NCBI GenBank assembly: GCA_032768795.1
Contig: CP136490.1
Span: 6,758,001 to 6,822,000 of the forward strand
DNA length: 64,000 nucleotides
Direction: 5' to 3'
Origin: Tremella fuciformis
Taxonomy: Eukaryota; Basidiomycota; Tremellomycetes; Tremellales; Tremellaceae
The notes under the pieces were generated by a model that worked only from the letters and a program-made list of their open reading frames with translations, had not been told where the DNA came from and ran no database searches. Positions within the stretch are counted from its first letter, which is position 1; every line of letters begins with the position of its first letter. The translations under genes were made by a program, and so were the position numbers. This document shows positions 53,926 through 64,000 of the stretch, in pieces.

Positions 53926-56215
53926 TCAACGCACACACTCGAGACCCAGCAGACACTCAATCTTGCCCAGTCCAACCTGCACATCAGCCCGCACCCCTAG
54001 TAACCTGGCCTCATCCAGCCAGGTAGAAGACGCACCAGCAAGTTGTCCCTCGCGACGCTGAACGTGACGCGGTACCAGCCCGCAACGTTATGGTGATACG
54101 CCGTGCCGGGTGCCTACGATCAGCTGCCGCCTTGACCAATATGAGGCGACGCACGATGTATACGCCTCCATCGAGGAGTTTCTGGAAGACCCTCTTCTCC
54201 GTAGCGGCATCTCTGAAGCCGAGTCGACCGCCAATGTCGACCCACACAAAGTTCCCACTACGAGTCAGCCGCCTCGGTGTCTCGACAGCAGACTTACGCG
54301 TTAGAGTGCGCGACGGTCACGCCGCGAGCTTCGAACCAGTTCCTCACAAATCCGTGCGCCTCGGTCAGTTTGGCCCGGTTGCTCGTTATGAATTCGGCGA
54401 GCTGGTCCTTGTCGTTCAGCAGGGAAGACCAGATCACATCGGCCGGCGAAGAGACTGCGATCAGCCGGCAATACACGATGCTTCCATATGCCCCTCACTC
54501 TTCATGAGCATCGAAGTGTTGGCCATGGCTCTCAGCAGCAGTGGGTTGTGCTGCGAGATCAACGATCCCACTCGCAAGCCATTGGCGCAGAAGCTGCGAC
54601 ATCAGCTTTGTCCACATGTGAACACCATAGCTGACTCCTTGCTCATGCCATACACGACTACGCGTCAGCAGACCGACTGTGCCAGTGATGTGCTGGACGG
54701 CTCACCATGCAGACGCGCCCTGTCGAACATTATACCCAGTTCCTTCTCCACGTCCAGGCTGAGCATACTGGTGAATGGCACAGCGTGCTTGAAGGCGGGT
54801 GTGTCGTAGACCGACATGGCGTAGATCTCATCCGACACCAAGTGCAGGTCCTTCTCCTCGCAGAACTTGGCATACGCCAGCAAGGTCTCGCGGGAATACG
54901 TCCGTCCCAAGGGATTTTGCGGGTTGCACACGATCTACCCTTGAGCATGTGCGCTTGTGATGTTGAGGATAGGACTGACGACAGCGCGGACGATGATCCC
55001 TTTCTGCTTGCAGTCTTCCAGGACCGCGTCGAACGCTGCGAGAGAGGACGGCTCGAAGCCGCCATCGCCTTCTGGTACGTGCACGGGGATGAGCTGCACC
55101 CGGCCCCGCCCGATGAGGTCGCGGTCGAAGCCGGTGTAGCTACTAGGTCAGCTTAGACAAAGGGTTGTGGGACACGACGCACTATGGCGCAGCGAGAAGG
55201 ATAGCCTCCCCTTCGTCCATCAATGTGTAAAACAGTTGATCCAGCACTGCACTTGAGCTTGAAATGGGGAGCAGCATGTTGATGGCATACCGGCTGAGCA
55301 GCCGACACCGGTGATGAGATGCTCAGGCAGGACCTCGACGGCGGGGTCGAACCAGCTACCAGTCAGCTCGTGACATACCGTATGATGGTGAACTCACTCG
55401 TTCAGGAATCCGCTGAGGGCTCGGTTGATCCTCCTGCTACCCCAGAGTGAATCGCCATAGGACAGGTCCGAGGCGAGGAAGTTGGCTCGCAGCGCAGACG
55501 AGAAGAGCTGTTCGCGTCATTCCAGGGCGTGGCAGGCAAGGACGGTGACTCACCTCGATGCATTCCTTTTCCATCAAGAAGTTCTCGGCGACACCCCTGC
55601 TCGTGAGCATCTCACGACGTGGGGGACGACCGCTCCTCACAGAGATACAATGCCAGTGGGATTAGTCTTGCAGTTGTACTCTACTAGTCAGCTTGATGTT
55701 CGGAAAAGATAAGTCGACTCGCGATCTCTGAAGAGACAGCTGAATCGCTCAATCAGCGGCCCGGCATCAGGCCCACCCGTCGCCCGGTCGCTCAGCTTGG
55801 GCCCAAGGTATATCCTCCTCTGCTCTTCCCTTGTGCCCAGCGCCGACGACGGCAGCGGCACAGGCGGCTTCGGGAACCGCGTGACGACTGGTCCGCCAGG
55901 CTGGCCCGGCGCGCCCGGCATGGGCAGCGAGCAGAGCGACAGATGGGTCAAGCACGAGATGAGCGTGTTGTCGTCCGGCCCGTCACAGTCGCCGTCGTCC
56001 ACCAGGTCCGTGATGTGCTTGTGCGCCGACATGGCGCTCGTCGCTGATACAGTGGATGGAGAGGGCGCCGGGACAGGCGAAGGGAGGGGCGAGGGCAGGC
56101 CGACAGGCGCTTGGAGAGACAGACGGATCCCCGGGTCTCTTTTTATACGTGGGGCAAGCGGCGCATCGCCGTGCGCGTGCACCGGCTGGGCGGCCTCACT
56201 CGGGCCCATGGCCAT
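53926..56215 (-). CDS. ACC-synthase-like PLP aminotransferase
   Basis: Class I/II pyridoxal-phosphate enzyme similar to 1-aminocyclopropane-1-carboxylate synthases and related fungal aminotransferases. ATG 56215 gives MAMGPSEAAQPVHAHGDAPL, a Pro-rich N-terminal extension of about 170 residues not found in standard enzymes. Core motifs assembled across exons: EYNCKTNPTGIVSL-GVAENFLM, LSYGDSLWGSRRINRALSGF, HLITGVGCSA, YYTGFDRDL, CNPQNPLGRTYSRE, VSDEIYAMSVYD and the PLP-lysine motif GMSKDFCANGLRVGSLISQH. The C-terminus has NFVWVDIGG and ends GLGKIECLLGLECVR. About ten short introns; one (55684-55722) has a GC donor. Whether it makes ACC or acts as an ordinary aminotransferase cannot be told from sequence alone. 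Confidence 0.83.
55684..55722 (-). other. GC-AG intron in the ACC-synthase-like gene
   Basis: 39-nt intron with donor GATC|GCGAGT and acceptor GACTAG|TAGAG. This splice gives L-F-R-D-L-E-Y-N, continuous with the family motif; GT alternatives break the frame. Confidence 0.65.
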
Positions 56216-56793
56216 CCTGCTGCGTGTATCTCTCGGCGGTCTCCCTGCTGGGGTGATCGAGGTGCTGCGATAAGGGCACACTCCGGCCTAGCGGGGTGCA
56301 GGTGTCGGTGACGGCCTGCCCGGGGACGGCGGTGGGTGTATGTCACCCACGACTCAGCAATCGCGGCGAGCAGGGCGATGCGACAGGAGGGGAGGACAAG
56401 GGGAAGGAGGTGAATTCGGAATTCAGCAATTCCAGATGTTGATGGCGGCGAGGGGACCGGCGAGCGGAAGGAGGGGCGTGTCACAAGGTGTCGTACTCAG
56501 CAAATAATGCGCGTCGTTCAGAGACCAGAGACGAACAGTAGTGAAGAGTCAAGATCAAGATGCATGAATCCTCTCCAAGCTTTCGACGTGTAACTCGACT
56601 ATTCCGAACTGTTTCATTTCCAACGTTGGTTCAGATGTGGGCAAAAGTGGTCCGGCCGGATCTCGGACTCGGACCGGGCAACGCCGACAGCGAGGACAAA
56701 TGATAAGAGACACAGGCATGTGGGCAACACAAGTCATCAACTACGAAAACGGACTCTCCCCGAGGCCGCGAGAAGATGCACAATTATGCATGT
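56216..56793. other. Intergenic region upstream of the ACC-synthase-like gene
   Basis: About 580 bp between two minus-strand genes: promoter of one and 3' UTR of the other. Nothing specific recognised. Confidence 0.4.
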
Positions 56794-59700
56794 TCATGCA
56801 ATGATGGACCCAGCATGGGCGCCGCGCTCGACCGACTCGATCGCCTTGTCTCGCTTCTCGCTGTCTGCAAACAGGGCCTTGATGAGGGTCACCAACTCGT
56901 CCGATGTAAAGTCCACCAGCGCCCCGGTTTCGTTCAGGTAGGCAACGTCCACGAGGCTCGCTTGAAGCAGTTCTGAGAGGTAGCAGAACTTGAGCCAGTG
57001 TGGAACCTGGGCCACAATCGTGGATGGCTGGGCATCAGCTTGCTAGTGCTGCCGTCCTGAGACTTCGACGTACCTCTGATGGGGACAGGACGAACACCTG
57101 TTCCAAGGCATGCAGAGCTTTGAGCAGCTCATTGAGGCGACCCGACTCGACATCCGGTATGTCGGCAAGGGCGAGGATCTCTTCCGAGATACGCTCGACC
57201 ACGCAATCGATCAGATAACCCATGACAAGCAGGTAAGTTGTGGCCGGCAGAACCGCCTGGCAGTCAGCGCCTGATCCGGATCGCGAGGTGGTCTCATCAC
57301 CTTGACGACTTTGGCCAAGCTTTCCAGGTTGTGCCGGATCTGCCCTACTGTTCGTTCGTGTTGGCGGTACTTTGCGTCGCTCGCGGTGTCTGCAAGACCG
57401 CCCAGGTCATCGAGAAGAAGCATGAGGCTTTCCCTCTGTATCCGCAACTGTTCTTCAAGGATCGCATCTCCCCACAGCTTGAGTCGGCGTGCGACATCGG
57501 CACCATCTTGCCAGGAATGCGACGTCACTAAGGGGCCAACAGCGCCCGCAAGATGGAGAGCATCATTGTATACCTGCATCGCCAAAGCGGGGACGTCGCG
57601 CAATTGCTGGGCATACACGATGGGCAAGAGTGACCGGTAAACATCGAAGACGTCCGAGGCCGATTGAGAAAGGCTGGTTGCCGAGTTCGAGAAAGAGGGC
57701 GAACTGAAGCTATTTTGTGAGTCTCGACACAGGCAGATCTTAAATGCTCTCACCTCATGGTTGATAGCTTCTGTGACTCCTGTAAAATGCCCTCGGCCAA
57801 CGACAAAAGGGTCTCGCACGCCTTGGAGACCAGAAAGGTTTCCTCGATTGACGTCTTCTCCTCTCGCAGCTCTTTGCGTTTCCTTCGCGGAGCAGAAAGC
57901 TGAGCAGAAGGCGGGTCTTCCCAGGGGCCCCAGTCGTCTACCGGCTCCGTATGACCATTCGATCGGACTGGCAAGTCTTTCCCTAGTGCACTGCCTGTGA
58001 CCGACGATTCGGCCTCCGAGGTCATAGGCTCGTCCTCATCGCGGACTTTTGCTCTGGCGACCTTCTTCCCCAACCTTTTGGCTTCCCTGGCGGGCTTTGT
58101 AGGTTTCGGCGTCGGTTGCACCACAGGGACGACAGGCTCGTCGAAAGCCCATCCATCCTCTTCCTGCATCGACTGGTCTCCATCTTTGTCCGAGACCGAA
58201 ACAGGAGCAGCGCCGGTCTTGGCGGATTCGTCAAATCCCCACCCTTCCTCTTCCTCGCCGGTGTCCATCACGTCGGCCGCATCGTGGCCCGATTCTGCGG
58301 GTTTCTTATCTTCTTCGAAACCCCAATCATCGTGCATTCCCGCCGAACCGTTCGTGCCGCTTGCTGCAGTGCCAAGTGTTGTCTCGACAGCAAGAGCCTC
58401 ATCCTCGTCCACTTCCACCTCCACCATGATCGAGACCTCCTTCTGCCTGGAAGTATCCACAGCCTGCCAGCCTTCCCAGCCATTGAGTATAATAGACCGG
58501 ACTCGCTCTTCCGTAGACCGCCTTCGATGAACGGCCCAAGCGGCCCTGGCCTCGTCCTCGTAGAAGGGCGCGATGACTGGCGGGATCACTGTGCCCTCCA
58601 GGATCTTCGTCTCAAACACTGACGCCTCTTTCACGCTGTCCAGCCAGATTTGTACAGCGTCAAGGTCAGACGGCATATCCGGAAGGAGAAGGTCGTCAAG
58701 GATCGAGCGTAGAACAAAACGCTTCGAAGCTTGCAAGTGTTGATCTCGCTTACTGAAAGAGTCTGGCGGAAAGACGTCTGTCTCGACGACCTGTAATATA
58801 CTGTCGAGTGCTTGAAATATGTCTACCGGTATAGGTGTGGCTTCGGCAGGGGTGATGTCGATGGTGATGGCCGTATCCGAGCGATTGATAACGGGACGAC
58901 ACGGAGAAGAGGATCCGAGCAGCGGTCGTATGACGTCGGTCTCCAGCCGATGTTGTAGACTCTTTATATGGCCTTCCAGGTGTCCGAGCCTATCAAGTGC
59001 TTTGAGCAAGGATGCCGGACGGTATTGAGCCGGCTCGATGTTGGAGAAGCCAATGTGAGCCGGGCGGCCGGCTGTGGGTCAGGTCATGGGCACGGCTAGG
59101 GAGAGCTGCCGACCTTTTGGTAGCTGAAGCCGTGATAGCATTTGTATACGCAGGGTTGTGCGATTTGACGCCGACTTGACGATAGATATCGCCTGCTCCA
59201 GAGCGTCCGTAGCTTGCTGAGTGACCAAGCCCCGCAATGCCTTGCGCCTCTCCTGAAGAGTCAGTCACGCGTTTTAGTCCACAATATAATCCTACCTTGA
59301 TATGCCGCAGTGCATGACTGCCTCTCAGAACCTCATCTCCCCCCGTCATATCGTACCCCTCCTCGTGCTCCAAAAGCCCGTCGAGCACCCACGCCTCCGC
59401 GCCATGTCCTGTCCAAATGGCATTTTCAAGCTTCTCGAGATCATCTGTCAGAGTTGACAGCCTTCTCAGGCCTTGGAGATGGGTTTGGGCTCGCGCATGC
59501 CCTTGCACGGCGGAAGCATGCCTTGAGAGGGCTTCAAGAAAGGGTGGTAGGAAAGAAGCCTGGCCGTCAGCCTTCATTGAGGGGCCCAACTCGTTCGCCG
59601 CCCACCTCTGGATCTGAAGAGTCCAAGCTCTTCTCCAGTCTCTGCACTGCAGCTATGACGCTTGCAGATTGCTCCTGTATCTCCTTGCCGAGGCGTATGT

Positions 59701-60002
59701 GCGTCGATATGGCGGGAAAGTTGCTCGTGACCAGGTGGTGGGTTTTAGTCTATTGCTCAACACTGTTTTGAGGGGTAGGGTAGTGAACCCACCTTGTTGG
59801 CATTGACAGCGGACTCCAGGTCCTCCCGGACCTTCCTGACCTGCGCTACGGACCATCTTGCCGGCTTGGAGGGGCCAGCCTGAACCAGCAATGGATTCAA
59901 AAGATCCAAAACGGGGTCCGCTGGTCCAGGAGCGTTGACTTGTGCGTCCGACGAGAGGTGCTCGGCGCCGCCGCGGGGCAGGTGAGCTGGGACGGGAAAC
60001 AT
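56794..60002 (-). CDS. ZW10 (DSL1): Zw10/Dsl1-family tethering factor
   Basis: Subunit of the Dsl1/NRZ complex that tethers Golgi-derived COPI vesicles at the ER; in animals Zw10 also works at kinetochores. ATG 60002 gives MFPVPAHLPRGGAEHLSSDA; the N-terminal helical bundle continues WSVAQVRKVREDLESAVNAN and LRRLSTLTDDLEKLENAIWT. A central exon encodes ALDRLGHLEGHIKSLQHRLE and then a long acidic linker with W motifs (DDWGFEED, EGWGFDES, DGWAFDEP, DDWGPWED; 57915-58330). The C-terminal bundle has RLKLWGDAILEEQLRIQRES, LIDCVVERISEEILALADIP, RLNELLKALHALEQVFVLSP and the family end VPHWLKFCYLSELLQASLVD. Length of about 900 residues is normal. Confidence 0.85.
57915..58330 (-). other. Acidic tryptophan-motif linker in Zw10
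   Basis: Four Trp motifs embedded in Asp/Glu-rich sequence (DDWGFEED, EGWGFDES, DGWAFDEP and DDWGPWED) spread over about 140 residues of otherwise disordered sequence. The position between the two helical halves corresponds to the COPI-binding lasso of yeast Dsl1. Confidence 0.7.
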
Positions 60003-60243
60003 CCTGCTGGCACCCTAAAGCTCGCCAAGCCGAGAAGGAGAGGTTCGAAGTAGAGACAAGTGTGCAACGAGGAATTCGCCAGACATTGCCTGTCCGTCGT
60101 CATGATGTTGCCGAGTGGAGGGACGTGTTTTTACCGGTGGAATTGTCCAGTCCAGTCTGCATTTGCCTATTCAACTGCCTCGAGTTGCGCCCGAGCTCGC
60201 CGCCAACAACAGCTCTGACCTGGAGCAGAACGAGCAGCCCAAC

Positions 60244-62609
60244 ATGGACGTGGACAAGATGTTCAAGCTGCCCTCGTTGCCAGCGTCCATTGGGCAGAAG
60301 CGCAAGTTCACGGACAAGCCTTCATCCGGTGCGGCGTGCCCCTTTAGACCCAGACGCACTTAGTTGCTGATGCCACAGAGCTGCTAGAGAGATACAAGTC
60401 TGCTCGCGTAGACTCGGAGGACGCTCCCTCTGCTTCTGCGTCTGCGCCGACAGCCACCGGGAAGGGCGCGGCTCGGGCAGCTACAGTTGGAGACGAGGAG
60501 GAGGATGAGCGGATGAACGCCGAAGGTATGGGCCAGCGGGCTTTGACGATCTGCGGTGGCGGGCTGACGGCCAGCCGATCAGCAGGACGATTTCGACCCG
60601 GACGACGAAGGTCGGTTCTTCGGCGGTGGACTGAACACGGAGCAAAAGGTCAACAAGACTTAGTTCGTCTGAGAAGACCGAGCTGATTCTTGCAGCAAAT
60701 TCTGGACATTTTCGATGCAGCGGGCGACGAGGCAGAGGTGAGGTTGCAGGAAAATGAGCTATGCGTGGGCTGACGAAGCAGTCGACGAGTCTGACGGTAC
60801 CGGCGTTGAGACGGCAGCTGGGCAAGTTCGAGCGGATTGTCGCAAAGAATGCAGAGCAGCGAGGCAAGTTCCCCGACGATCCGTCCAAGTGAGCTTCTTG
60901 CCTCTTGCGAGGACATCAGAACTGATGTACAAGGTTCATTGAGTCCGAGTCGGATCTGGACGGCGCTCTCAAGCAGTTCCTGCCTCTCACCCAAAATCCG
61001 GCGCTTTTCTACCCCGAGCTCGTCAAAGCAGGTTCCGTGGCTGTTCTCACGAATCTGCTCAGTCACGAGAACACCGACATTGCCATTGACGTGGTGGACA
61101 TTATTCGCGAGCTCACGGATGAGGATGTGCTGGACAATCTGGAGGAAGACGAAGAGAGGGAAGAAGACCTGTCTTCGAAAGGTCGCATGGCAATGGGCGA
61201 GCTGATTGATGAGCTGGTTGGTCGCATTCTCATGTTGTTGTCTGAAGCTAAGACATAGCTCAACAACTCGGTCACGGACCTGCTTGTGGCTAATCTCGGG
61301 CGTCTCGAAGAGGAAGAGGATACAGATAGGGACGGAGTCTTCGGTATCCTTGGCGTCTTCGACAACTTGATGTCCTTCATGCCCCCATTAGCTGAGCAGA
61401 TCGTCGCCGACACGCAACTCCTACCCTGGGTAATCAAGAGGCTGCAAAAGGAGGAGTTCGACAGCAATAAGCAATATGCCAGCGAGATCTTGTCGATGCT
61501 GTTGCAAGACAGCAGGGATATCAATTTGCGGGTCGGCGAGTTGAACGGGATGGAGGTCCTCCTCCAGGGCGCAGCTGTGCGTTCTGCCCGTACACGTTCC
61601 TTGGGATGTGCTCATCAGCTAGCTGTACCGCCAACGGGATCCAGATACCGGAGAGGAGCTAGAATACATGGAGAACATCTTCAACGCCCTTTGCTCGCTT
61701 ATGGCCGAAGCAGAGCTGAAGACACAATTTTTCGAGGCAGAGGGCGTGGAGCTCATGATTATCTTGATGAAGTATGTCTGCCGCATAGTCAGGTTTTGTA
61801 AAATGTCTGATAGCCAGGTCAAAACTCCTGGCGCGCGCACGCGCAATCAAAACCCTGTCTTACGCCCTGCAGTCAGAAGAGGGCTCTCCAGCTTGCGAAC
61901 GCTTCGTCGACATGCTCGGCCTCAAGAGCCTCTTCTCGGCCTTCATGTCCCGGACGGAATCGAAGCGCAAATTCGGCGCCACGCCTGCGCTTGAGGACGA
62001 AGAGCACCTCTTGTCGATCCTCGTCAGTCTATTCACCAATCTGGCGTCAGACTCGCCGCAGCGCATACGGCTCATCGCCAAATTCGTGGAGAACGAGTAT
62101 GAGAAGGTCGAGCGGCTCTTGGAGATACGCGAGGGGGCCGAGGGCCGGCTGAGAGGCGTCAATAAGGAGATTGTGCAGGAGAGAAGGGTGATGGAGGCCA
62201 ACAAGGAGGACATAGGGGAGGAAGAGGAGGCCGAGTGGTACTTGCGCCGGATGGACGCGGGGCTGTCATCACTGCAAAACGCAGATTATGTCTTGGCTTG
62301 GGTGTGCATGGAGGATGACGGGGTGAGTTCCGAACGAAGTGCCACATGAGAGTCGATTGTGCTGACTCGACAGGCGATGAACCATGCCAAGACTCTCCTG
62401 CGGCGGAAAGACCAGTCCTTTGCCGATGTCGTGGCTGTGTTGCAAGGCAAGCCAGACTTTCAGTCGCCGGGACCGGGCTGATAATCGCAGAGTTCAGGAG
62501 TAACATCGGGGACGAGCCGACAGAAGGGGTCGAAGGGGAGGCAGCAGTGCCGCCAATACAGGCATTGATATTGGAACAGCTCATAGCTTTCCTAGAGGGG
62601 ATCGAATGA
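60244..62609 (+). CDS. CTNNBL1: Beta-catenin-like protein 1, spliceosome-associated
   Basis: Armadillo-like protein associated with the Prp19/Cdc5 complex of the spliceosome. ATG 60244 gives MDVDKMFKLPSLPASIGQKR, with a basic NLS-like KRKF. Exons follow with DDFDPDDEGRFFGGGL, LRRQLGKFERIVAKNAEQRG, FLPLTQNPALFYPELVKAGS, VAVLTNLLSHENTDIAIDVV, IRELTDEDVLDNLEEDEERE, GVFGILGVFDNLMSFMPPLA, LPWVIKRLQKEEFDSNKQYA, GVELMIILMK and FGATPALEDEEHLLSILVSL, ending LILEQLIAFLEGIE. These match CTNNBL1 armadillo units in order. About nine short introns; the splice IDEL|LNNSV removes an apparent in-frame stop at 61256-61258. Length is normal. Confidence 0.93.
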
Positions 62610-62758
62610 AATCGATGCTCTGTAACAATACAGCATGTCCATCACGGGCCCAATTGCTTACCGCTCTGTCCGACTGATGCCAATCTTACTTGTACAACTG
62701 GATACTATAATGCTACAACAACTGCCCCTGCAGTAGTTACACAAAGATGCCAAAGTCG

Positions 62759-64000
62759 TCAAAACCCGCCAATGCGCTTCTTCGCCGGTTTCTTCTTCAC
62801 TCCCGTCCTGCCGCCATACGGACCCCGCTCAACCTGGGTGCTCGGCCCAGGCATCACATCGATAGTCGGACTAGTCGGTCGAGACGAAGGCGCTCTCCGG
62901 CCGAGTGGAGAGCCCTTACGAGTCTCAATGGAGGCAGGGACGATAGCCGGTACGCTCGCCGTGGCTCGTAAGATAGTCGGAACACTGCGTCCTGAAAGAG
63001 GCGGAGTCGGCATCTGTCCCACCGAGGCCGAAAGCGGCTGAGTCGCTGAGACGGCCAGGGCACGAGGGGACGGTAAGGGCCTGATATTACGTCCTGTGCT
63101 GCTTGGTCTCGGTGAGATGGTTGACGCATCTCGCCATGGCCGCCAATGATATTGAGCTGGATCGGCGCCGACTTGCCACTCTCCCAAGAGCGAGACCAGT
63201 GCCTCGTCCCGCAGGGCTTTAACCGCTGAATCAAATGATGTGCCTTCCTCATCATCTCCCGGTATCTCATTGCGACTCGGCATGGGATGGAAGACGGTCG
63301 GAGAGAAGCCTTTGGGCTCATCGCTAAGGGTCAAACGCTCGGCCGCTTTCGCCACCGTCTCTTCGGCCGTTTCGTTCTTGTTTGGGCGCGCCCCTGAGGG
63401 GGACTCGAAGTCGTCGGGATGCAGCACGATGCTCGATAGCAGCATGTCAAGTCCTAATGCTGCTGCTTTTGCCGGAGGATCGAGCGGGGCATAAGGGCCA
63501 CACAGACTGGCATCGATCACGGTGGCAAAGTGGCGTGTCCAATCCATATCGATAACCTGATTCGTGTCCTCCGCGGCGAAGCGAGGATCGACATGAAGGA
63601 TTTTCAACCCATGAGATCGGGTGTCGGTCGGGTAGGCAAAGGTGTCGCGAGCCAGGTCGGAGCTGTTCAACATGAGCTCCTGCTTGCCAGACTTCATACA
63701 AAAGACACATACGCTGTAACAAAAGTATGCATGGGGGCTTCAAGCTCCCGCAGATACGCAATGAGGCCCTGGGCCTCAAACTCCGGTTGATCTTCGGAAG
63801 CCTCAGTAATCGTGTTAGCACCTGTCGTCAGCGCCATGGTCGGACACCCTTGACACCAACCTAGCCAGGCCCACCGGGCATCGTATGTTGCATGTTTCGT
63901 CAGAGCCCGAACGTCGTTCGGAATTGCTTTATAAGTCTCGATGCCTTTATCAATGCCTTCAGACAGGGTTTGCACGCTCTCATCCCATTGCGTGAGATGA
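62759..64000 (-). CDS. C-terminal part of a protein resembling Rrn6/TAF1C (partial)
   Basis: The reading frame is open at the right window edge, so the start lies beyond 64000. The last exons encode TLSEGIDKGIETYKAIPNDV, PEFEAQGLIAYLRELEAPMH, LARDTFAYPTDTRSHGLKIL, VIDMDWTRHFATVID, LDMLLSSIVLHPDDFES, a Ser/Pro-rich linker and a basic end VKKKPAKKRIGGF. A repeat-like beta-sheet N-terminal part with a Lys/Arg-rich C-terminus ending in GF recalls the Pol I core factor subunit Rrn6 (TAF1C in animals). That match rests on layout and the end motif only and is weak. It converges with CTNNBL1, 149 bp apart. Confidence 0.5.

Overview
The window is nuclear DNA of a fungus, almost certainly a basidiomycete. 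It looks most like a tremellomycete-type yeast; that placement is inference. The evidence is GC-rich coding sequence, many very short introns (mostly about 40-60 nt, often ending in a CTGAC/CTAAC-type branch site just before AG), compact alternating-strand gene order, and typical fungal protein families. No operons, CRISPR arrays or rRNA/tRNA genes were seen. Most coding exons have to be joined across introns, so outer gene limits are better supported than every internal splice site.

Layout, left to right. Positions 1-7.7 kb: prefoldin subunit 5 (-), a secreted or membrane multicopper oxidase (+), and a large FHA-domain/AT-hook protein (-) carrying five Ki-67-like repeats. 7.9-8.6 kb: a 683-bp non-autonomous Helitron. 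8.6-21 kb: an AVT-type vacuolar amino-acid transporter, uroporphyrinogen-III synthase, an orphan protein with a retroelement-type integrase zinc-binding domain, a PalI/Rim9-like membrane protein, a SAM-like tail-anchored protein and unrecognised proteins. 21-36 kb: a CLC chloride channel/transporter, a PNUTS-like PP1 regulator, MICOS subunit Mic12, chaperonin CCT3, mitochondrial ribosomal protein uS19m, prenylcysteine oxidase and a Ser/Pro-rich protein. 37-42 kb: an SNF2/STH1 chromatin-remodelling ATPase. 42.1-48.7 kb: a complete, apparently intact autonomous Helitron. 49.7-64 kb: a long low-complexity protein, an ACC-synthase-like aminotransferase, the tethering factor Zw10/Dsl1, spliceosome-associated CTNNBL1, and the C-terminal part of a possible Pol I factor.

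The genes are mainly unlinked housekeeping functions: protein folding (PFD5 and CCT3 act in the same tubulin/actin folding route), chromatin, RNA processing, mitochondrial architecture and translation, vacuolar and endosomal transport. There is no metabolic gene cluster.

The most interesting part is the Helitron pair. Both elements share a near-identical 5' end starting TCAGCGTAGCTC, a short 3' hairpin exactly 4 nt before a terminal CTAG, and a 9-bp subterminal inverted repeat (GCGTAGCTC ... GAGCTACGC). The 6.5-kb copy encodes a Rep/helicase of about 1,793 residues with all key motifs and an extra small gene on the opposite strand. Each copy sits in the promoter region of a divergent gene pair. 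Other leads are the Ki-67-like FHA protein, the Zw10 protein with tryptophan/acidic motifs resembling COPI-binding lassos, and the apparently domesticated integrase zinc domain.
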